Below, piece by piece: positions 34,782-40,059 of a stretch of DNA of 40,059 nucleotides (the first letter of the stretch is position 1; every line of letters starts with the position of its first letter). Location: assembly GCA_001460835.1 (NCBI GenBank), contig CYKH01001006.1:7859-47917 (forward strand), read 5' to 3'. Both the position numbers and the translations under genes were made by a program. The notes beneath the pieces are model-generated. The model was not told where the DNA came from and made no database searches. It saw only the letters and a list, made by a program, of their open reading frames with translations. This stretch comes from Bodo saltans. Lineage: Eukaryota; Euglenozoa; Kinetoplastea; Eubodonida; Bodonidae.

Positions 34782-37700
34782 ATGACGAAGATACTCAGCG
34801 GCTCAACTTTGGTAAAGGCGTTGCTCATGGCCTTGATGCTCATCGTTGGCACCACCACATCGCAATCGTGCCCGTGTCACTCAGCTCCTTATCGCGCAGC
34901 ACTCTTAGAACTGTACAACGCGACGGAAGGGGCAACATCGTGGAGTACCAAATGGAACACTTCATCTCCAGTCATCTGCAACTGGTACGGTATCTCCTGT
35001 GGACTATCAGGCAACTCCACCAGTGCCGTCAACATTCAACTGACTCGCAACGGTCTCACTGGAACAATCCCTGCAACTCTATCAACGATTCCGGTCGAAC
35101 AGTTTACCGCCGATGACAATGCGTTGAGTGGTAGCCTTTTTGATACCTTCAGCGTGTGGGGTGCTTCGCTCACGCGTTTCTCTGTGAACAACAATTCATT
35201 AGAAGGCACTCTTCCCACGTCGTTTGGCAACTGGACCTCGATGGTGGAGTTTCAAGTTTCTGGCAACTCACTGACTGGTGCAGTACCATCAGAGTACAGA
35301 CTCTGGGGGAATGTAATCACGTTTAACGTTGCGTACAACCGCCTATCTGGCACCATCCCTGTGGAATACGAGCAATGGACTCGTCTGGAAACCATTGACC
35401 TCTCCGCCAATATTGGTGTGACAGGGGCACTACCAGTTCACAGCAGCTCCAATGGAGGACAGAATGCTGCGCATCCCATTTGGCCAAAGTTGAAGTCCTT
35501 TCGCATCCTCGGTTGTCAGTTCCACGGAACCCTTCCAGTGGCCTACTCGGCATGGTCCTCCATGACCTCGTTTGAAGTCTCACAAAATGCCCTCACTGGT
35601 GCACTACCCACAGAGTACAGTCAGTGGGGAGGGTCGGTCCTTCATGTCAGCTGCACAGAGAATCGTTTGTCCGGCACCATCCCTCAAGCATACGACCATT
35701 GGATCAATCTTCTCAGCATCGATGTGACTGCAAACTCCTTGGGAGGCGCACTACCGCGTCGCAACCCTGCTACGACACCCACGGCAATCTTGTGGCCCAA
35801 GCTCACAAGATTCACACTCTCGTTGAACGCATTCACTGGAACGTTGCCGGATGAATACAGCCAGTGGAACGCACTCCATCATTTTCAAGTGCACTCCAAT
35901 TCATTCATTATCGGCTCGCTGCCTGCATCGTATGGGCAATGGGGCCCCTCACTGCTTACCTTTATATGCTTCAACAACTCACTGACAGGGGTCATTCCTG
36001 CTGCTGCATATGCGTCGTGGACCAGCCTTCAGACATTTGATGTCGCTAGGAACGGAATCGATGGTGTTCTTCCAGACGCGGTGTTGTTGTGGCCTCGCCT
36101 GCTCCGTTTTTCTGTTGAACGGAATAAAATCTCTGGCACCCTCCCAGAAAGCTACGCGGCTTCGTGGTCGCAAGTCAACACCTTCCTCGTATCCTTTAAT
36201 CAACTTAGTGGAACGCTCCCAGCTTCGTACGGCGATGCGTGGAAGGCATCGATGGTGACATTTGTATGCTACATGAACGCACTCTCAGGCACACTGCCCG
36301 GAAGCTACGGATTGTGGTCCGCATCGGTCTTCCAAGTTGCCGACAACCGCCTGACTGGTACCCTGCCGCCAGACTTCAGCAACTGGGGAAGTTCATTACT
36401 TGTCTTCTCGTGCACCAATAACTCCCTGTCAGGTGCCGTTCCTCAAAGCTACGCGACGATGTGGACATCCATCGTGGTGTTAGAATTGGGAGGTAACGCA
36501 TTGTCTGGAAGCTTACCCGTCACTGCCATAGCATCGTCGTCCACGTGGGGGCGTTTGAACTACTTCCGTATTGATCGCAACCGCTTCAGCGGTGTTCTGC
36601 CTGCCGCATACGGCGAACAGTGGCAAACATCACTATTTACATTTGAAATCTACCAGAACGCCTTCACAGGAACGCTGCCACCTTCGTATGGAAACTGGTC
36701 TGCTGTTGACACCGTGCGGATTGATAGCAACCAGCTGAGTGGCACACTACCGCCACAATACTGCCAATGGGGACGATTGAAATCGCTTAATCTCTACAAC
36801 AATTCTCTCAGTGGCGTCATACCGACCTCCTGTGCCGCTGGGTGGGCACTGGTCACCGAGCTCGAACTATCCAGCAATCAATTGAGCGGGCAGTTGCCAG
36901 ACTCACCTGGTGCATGGCCGCTGCTGAGGTTCCTCCGACTTCAAGACAACCAGTTCAGTGGGACCTTACCTCCATCGCTCACGTCATCCACTGCCGTGGT
37001 TGCCTTCTCTGACGACAACAACAAACTGAGTGGGACTCTGCCAGCGCAGTACAGCAACTGGGGAACTTCTCTCGTTACGTTCACATGTACCAACAACAGC
37101 CTTTCAGGGACTCTTCCCAACTCATACAGCGCGTGGTCATCGCTTAGTATGTTTCGGGTGGAGGTGAACCGCTTCACTGGTGCCCTACCACACGAATATG
37201 GGGAAGGGTGGAAAGGGATGATGTCCTTCGGTTGCTACAATAATTCTATCTCGGGCTCATTGCCTGGTCAATTTATGCAATACTGGAACAACCTTCAAAC
37301 GATCGACGTGTCCAACAATCTGTTGAGTGGCACGCTGCCTCCCTTATCATCACAGCAACAAACGACACGGCCTGTGGTCAATGCATTTCGGATCTTCAAC
37401 AATCGAATCAGTGGAACGTTGCCGCCGTCCTACGCGGCGTGGGGGCCATCTCTTGATGCCTTCCGCTTCGATAATAACGTCATCACTGGTTCCATTCCTA
37501 CGGAGTATGCCTCGTGGAGTGCCATCACGTACTTTCGTGGCGTGAACAACTCCCTTTCTGGTTCACTGCCTCAGCAGTTGAGCAACTGGACGTCGCTACG
37601 ATACTTTCGTGTGGATCAGAATGCACTCACAGGAACACTACCAACCGAATTTCACCGGTGGACACAAATCGCAACATGTATTGTCTCACGGAATCAACTA

Positions 37701-38879
37701 ACTGGCACGCTGCCCGCAGTGTTTGGGTCATCGTGGGCAATCATTTCCGCGCTGCACCTTCACGCGAACTCCTTCGTTGGCTCCATTCCTGCAGAATGGG
37801 GGCAGATGACGTCGTTGAAGGAATTATTCTTGCACGTCAATAATTTAAGTGGAGAACTTCCACTGTCGTTCTCGAAGCTTGTCCGTCTCATCTTTTTCAC
37901 AATCGCTGCAAATCCAATGCTGAATGGAACGCTTCCTGAAATTTGGGGAACGGCTTGGAGCAACCGAGGCAGCATCGTGTTTACTGCCCTGTGGTTGCAG
38001 AACACATCTGTCGTCGGGACAATTCCCACTTCCTGGCAGGGCTCGATGTTTAGCCCTTTCGGATCGATGCTCTCCTTGTGCGGAACCCACCTCTGTGGGC
38101 CGGCGTCCACGTCGTTGTTGAGTGGAATACCTTTTGTGGCGTGTGTTCCCTCGTTTCTCATGCACGAGGACGTGAACCTCGATACGATTTCGCAGTTTTT
38201 GCCCAGTGTGCCGCTGCAGTCCTTGTCGTCCGCGTTGGTCGACACCTGTGCGAGTTTGACAACGGCACCAGTACCAACTAACGAAACGAGAACACCAAAT
38301 TCTTTTGCACCGTCAGCAACTCCTCCCGTTCTCAATATGCCACGCGCTGTATTGAGTCACACAGAAATTGCTGTGACAGCCCCAATCGGTGCAGCCCTTG
38401 CATCTGCAGTTGGTGCAGCACCAGCGGCCTTCGGGATCTTTCGCAGTAGCAAACTGGTGAGCCTCCTGAAATGCGGCGACCCAATGCCGGTCCCTGAGGA
38501 AGTCGATTCTAGCATAGCGCCAGTTGCAATTGGCCATCTTGGGCCCTTCGGAGGAAGCTGTTTGCTTGTGTTGGGCTTAGTTGTTGGCCAGACTGCAAGA
38601 AAACAAGATTCGCATACCCCAATGGTGCAACAATTCCTCGCAACTGCTGCAAAGCTTCGCCTCCCCGGCAGATTTGGTGTGGTCATATTCTCACTGTGTC
38701 CCCCGATGTGGGAATTGGGACTTGCGCTATTGATAGCAAGAGGCAACTCCGTCGGCCTCGGTGGCATTTGCGCTGTCATAGCTGCTGCTTTCCTCCTCCC
38801 TATCTGTTTTGTTCTTGGAGTTCGTCCATTTCGTGCAACCTTTGTCGCACACTCAAAACAACGTGTCGCGTGTCCATAG
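34782..38879 (+). CDS. Large LRR surface membrane protein, interrupted in its membrane domain
   Basis: A signal peptide (residues about 9-28, VKALLMALMLIVGTTTS) precedes an LRRNT_2-like cap (ALLELYNATEGATSWS, then VICNWYGISC). Roughly forty 24-residue repeats follow (residues about 80-1100), with cores such as LSGTLPPSYAAWGPS. The repeats resemble plant extracellular LRRs and the kinetoplastid surface antigen PSA/GP46 type. The Ser/Thr linker is short (nt 38230-38350). Hydrophobic segments lie near 38365-38440, 38530-38590, 38670-38745 and 38755-38820. The frame then ends TAG at 38877, just after GVRPFRATF, which matches the paralogue's LRFRAVW. The rest of the membrane module lies downstream (38955-39650). 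As written, the protein keeps its ectodomain but only half of its membrane domain. Confidence 0.75.
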   Translation: MTKILSGSTLVKALLMALMLIVGTTTSQSCPCHSAPYRAALLELYNATEGATSWSTKWNTSSPVICNWYGISCGLSGNSTSAVNIQLTRNGLTGTIPATLSTIPVEQFTADDNALSGSLFDTFSVWGASLTRFSVNNNSLEGTLPTSFGNWTSMVEFQVSGNSLTGAVPSEYRLWGNVITFNVAYNRLSGTIPVEYEQWTRLETIDLSANIGVTGALPVHSSSNGGQNAAHPIWPKLKSFRILGCQFHGTLPVAYSAWSSMTSFEVSQNALTGALPTEYSQWGGSVLHVSCTENRLSGTIPQAYDHWINLLSIDVTANSLGGALPRRNPATTPTAILWPKLTRFTLSLNAFTGTLPDEYSQWNALHHFQVHSNSFIIGSLPASYGQWGPSLLTFICFNNSLTGVIPAAAYASWTSLQTFDVARNGIDGVLPDAVLLWPRLLRFSVERNKISGTLPESYAASWSQVNTFLVSFNQLSGTLPASYGDAWKASMVTFVCYMNALSGTLPGSYGLWSASVFQVADNRLTGTLPPDFSNWGSSLLVFSCTNNSLSGAVPQSYATMWTSIVVLELGGNALSGSLPVTAIASSSTWGRLNYFRIDRNRFSGVLPAAYGEQWQTSLFTFEIYQNAFTGTLPPSYGNWSAVDTVRIDSNQLSGTLPPQYCQWGRLKSLNLYNNSLSGVIPTSCAAGWALVTELELSSNQLSGQLPDSPGAWPLLRFLRLQDNQFSGTLPPSLTSSTAVVAFSDDNNKLSGTLPAQYSNWGTSLVTFTCTNNSLSGTLPNSYSAWSSLSMFRVEVNRFTGALPHEYGEGWKGMMSFGCYNNSISGSLPGQFMQYWNNLQTIDVSNNLLSGTLPPLSSQQQTTRPVVNAFRIFNNRISGTLPPSYAAWGPSLDAFRFDNNVITGSIPTEYASWSAITYFRGVNNSLSGSLPQQLSNWTSLRYFRVDQNALTGTLPTEFHRWTQIATCIVSRNQLTGTLPAVFGSSWAIISALHLHANSFVGSIPAEWGQMTSLKELFLHVNNLSGELPLSFSKLVRLIFFTIAANPMLNGTLPEIWGTAWSNRGSIVFTALWLQNTSVVGTIPTSWQGSMFSPFGSMLSLCGTHLCGPASTSLLSGIPFVACVPSFLMHEDVNLDTISQFLPSVPLQSLSSALVDTCASLTTAPVPTNETRTPNSFAPSATPPVLNMPRAVLSHTEIAVTAPIGAALASAVGAAPAAFGIFRSSKLVSLLKCGDPMPVPEEVDSSIAPVAIGHLGPFGGSCLLVLGLVVGQTARKQDSHTPMVQQFLATAAKLRLPGRFGVVIFSLCPPMWELGLALLIARGNSVGLGGICAVIAAAFLLPICFVLGVRPFRATFVAHSKQRVACP

Positions 38880-39650
38880 GTCGGGGGCTGCCTAGTAAGT
38901 AAAACCGCGGCGGATAGCCGTCGCAAACTCTGTTGATCCTCGCCGCTTACCAAGGTGTTGTCGCTCGTGGGTGTCAAAGACGAGTACATACCTCTCAACA
39001 AACTTCTAAAGTGGACGCTCTCCGTTACCATACAACGCGACGTTCAAAATGATCGCGAACAACAACCGTCGTTGGCAGCGAAGGTTGAGTCAGGCACCGT
39101 GAGCGGCACCGGCTGTGGTGCTATCCAGCTTGCTGCAGGTGCCTTTGGAATGGTGCCCTTTGTGCTCCTGCTTACCCTTCGTCCGCACCGCACTGCCAGC
39201 GGCTTTATTCTGGATGTCCTAGGTGAAGCTTTTGGATTCGTGGGAGCATTGCTCGTACTTCTCGTTGCAATTACAGAAGGTGAGGAAACCACCCTCACTA
39301 CTGTTTCACATGCCCTCCTCCAGATACAGTTTTGGCTCACTGTCACCATCGCGTTGCTCCAGGGAGTCTTCCACCTTCAACAGACCTTTAGAAGAACAGG
39401 CCCTCCCCTATCCAATCCGTCAAGCAAAGATCACGCCGTCAAATCAAACCACGAGAAACGTCCCGCTCCAAAGAGTGCAAGAACACACACGCACAACTCA
39501 CAAACAATCACTCCACATTCATTGTCCCCCAAAACTCTCCATCGGTCCATTTCCGCATCGATTCACACGAACATTGCAACACTTATACAGGGCATTTGCC
39601 GCAACCAGCGTCAGAAATACAAACAGAAAAAGAACGTTCCGGAAAATTGA
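38880..39650 (+). pseudogene. C-terminal membrane segments of the same LRR protein, behind two in-frame stops
   Basis: In the same frame as the LRR protein but separated from it by TAG (38877) and TGA (38934). It encodes VKDEYIPLNKLLKWTL, then GAFGMVPFVLLLTLRPHR, EAFGFVGALLVLLVAITEG and a last hydrophobic helix (IQFWLTVTIALLQGV). A basic tail ends KKNVPEN at 39650. RPHR and EAFGFVG are shared with 12399-12902, so the domain is real. A 60-base stretch (38895-38954) starts GTAAGT and ends AG; its removal would keep the frame and delete the TGA but not the TAG. Confidence 0.65.
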
Positions 39651-39774
39651 CAAGAATTCACTGCAAACTACCCTGACCTCTGAAAATCACATTTCAAACA
39701 AAAATTTCCGCCTCCACAAACAAAACGTCACCAAACTTCTTCTTCACAGCTTCAAAAGGCACACACAAAAAAAG

Positions 39775-40059
39775 GCGCCCAGCATGTCACAGACCATGCG
39801 CCTAGCGTGTCACAGACCATGCGCCCATGTCACAAGACCATGGGCCCACCACGTCACCCACCATGCGCCCAGCATGCCACCCACCATATGCCCAGCATGT
39901 CACCCACCATGCGCTCAGCATCCATGCGCCCAGCATCCATGCGCCCAGCATGTCACCCACCATGCGCTCAGCATGTCAGCTACCATGCGCTCAGCATGTC
40001 ACCCACCATGCGCTCAGCATGTCACCCACCATGCACCCAGCATGTCACCCACCATGCGC
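39775..40059. repeat. 23-bp minisatellite, continuing beyond the window
   Basis: About a dozen imperfect copies of a 23-bp unit (starting gcgctcagcatgtc and ending accat). The first copies are more divergent and two are shortened. The unit is not a multiple of three and no long frame crosses it. It starts about 125 bp after the last coding frame. Confidence 0.9.

Noticed and set aside
39775-40059. CRISPR-like array
   Set aside because: The units are directly adjacent with no unique spacers, and the organism is a eukaryote; it is a minisatellite.

Overview
This window looks like nuclear DNA of a free-living kinetoplastid, most probably Bodo saltans or a close relative. Every convincing gene lies on the + strand, one after another. 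Long genes appear uninterrupted, and several starts are preceded by a pyrimidine tract and an AG of the kind used for spliced-leader trans-splicing. A canonical gamma-tubulin (26988-28346) confirms a eukaryote. The species name is inferred from layout and protein families, not from a database match.

Region by region: (a) 1-7480, the 3' two-thirds or more of a giant repetitive surface protein resembling the dispersed gene family 1 (DGF-1) type. (b) 7481-9448, a gene-poor gap with possible minus-strand retroelement remnants. (c) 9449-12902, a leucine-rich-repeat (LRR) membrane receptor-like gene whose last membrane segments are pushed out of frame by a 141-bp tandem duplication. (d) 13255-13834, a small frameshifted gene of unknown function. 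(e) 14558-22411, a second DGF-1-like gene with a 300-N assembly gap and a chimeric contig edge where its membrane cassette should be. (f) 22862-25616, a protein with a possible PH-like N terminus, a disordered middle and a helical C terminus, broken by a frameshift and a scrambled 345-bp repeat. (g) 25837-26412, a cyclophilin with a disturbed C terminus, followed by a small unknown gene (26427-26813). (h) 26988-28346, gamma-tubulin. (i) 28555-34540, about 6 kb in several frames that together read as an NLR-like (NACHT/LRR) protein. (j) 34782-39650, a second, larger LRR membrane protein, again interrupted inside its membrane domain. (k) 39775-40059, a 23-bp minisatellite running off the end.

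The most interesting content is region (i). Its pieces read in order as a C2-like beta domain, a four-helix bundle resembling the MLKL/HeLo-like membrane-attacking domain, a long helical linker, a NACHT NTPase with Walker A, a DGLDE Walker B, sensor 1 and the NLR-type winged-helix tail, then helical repeats and LRRs. This is the architecture of cell-death or immune switches in fungi, plants and animals. At least six frame changes split it here, so it is either a decayed gene or an intact gene seen through an error-prone assembly.

A second theme is modularity. The DGF-1-like proteins and the LRR proteins have unrelated ectodomains but seem to share one C-terminal multi-pass membrane module. 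The window looks like a cluster of surface recognition proteins around a few housekeeping genes. Many genes carry indels, while gamma-tubulin is clean.
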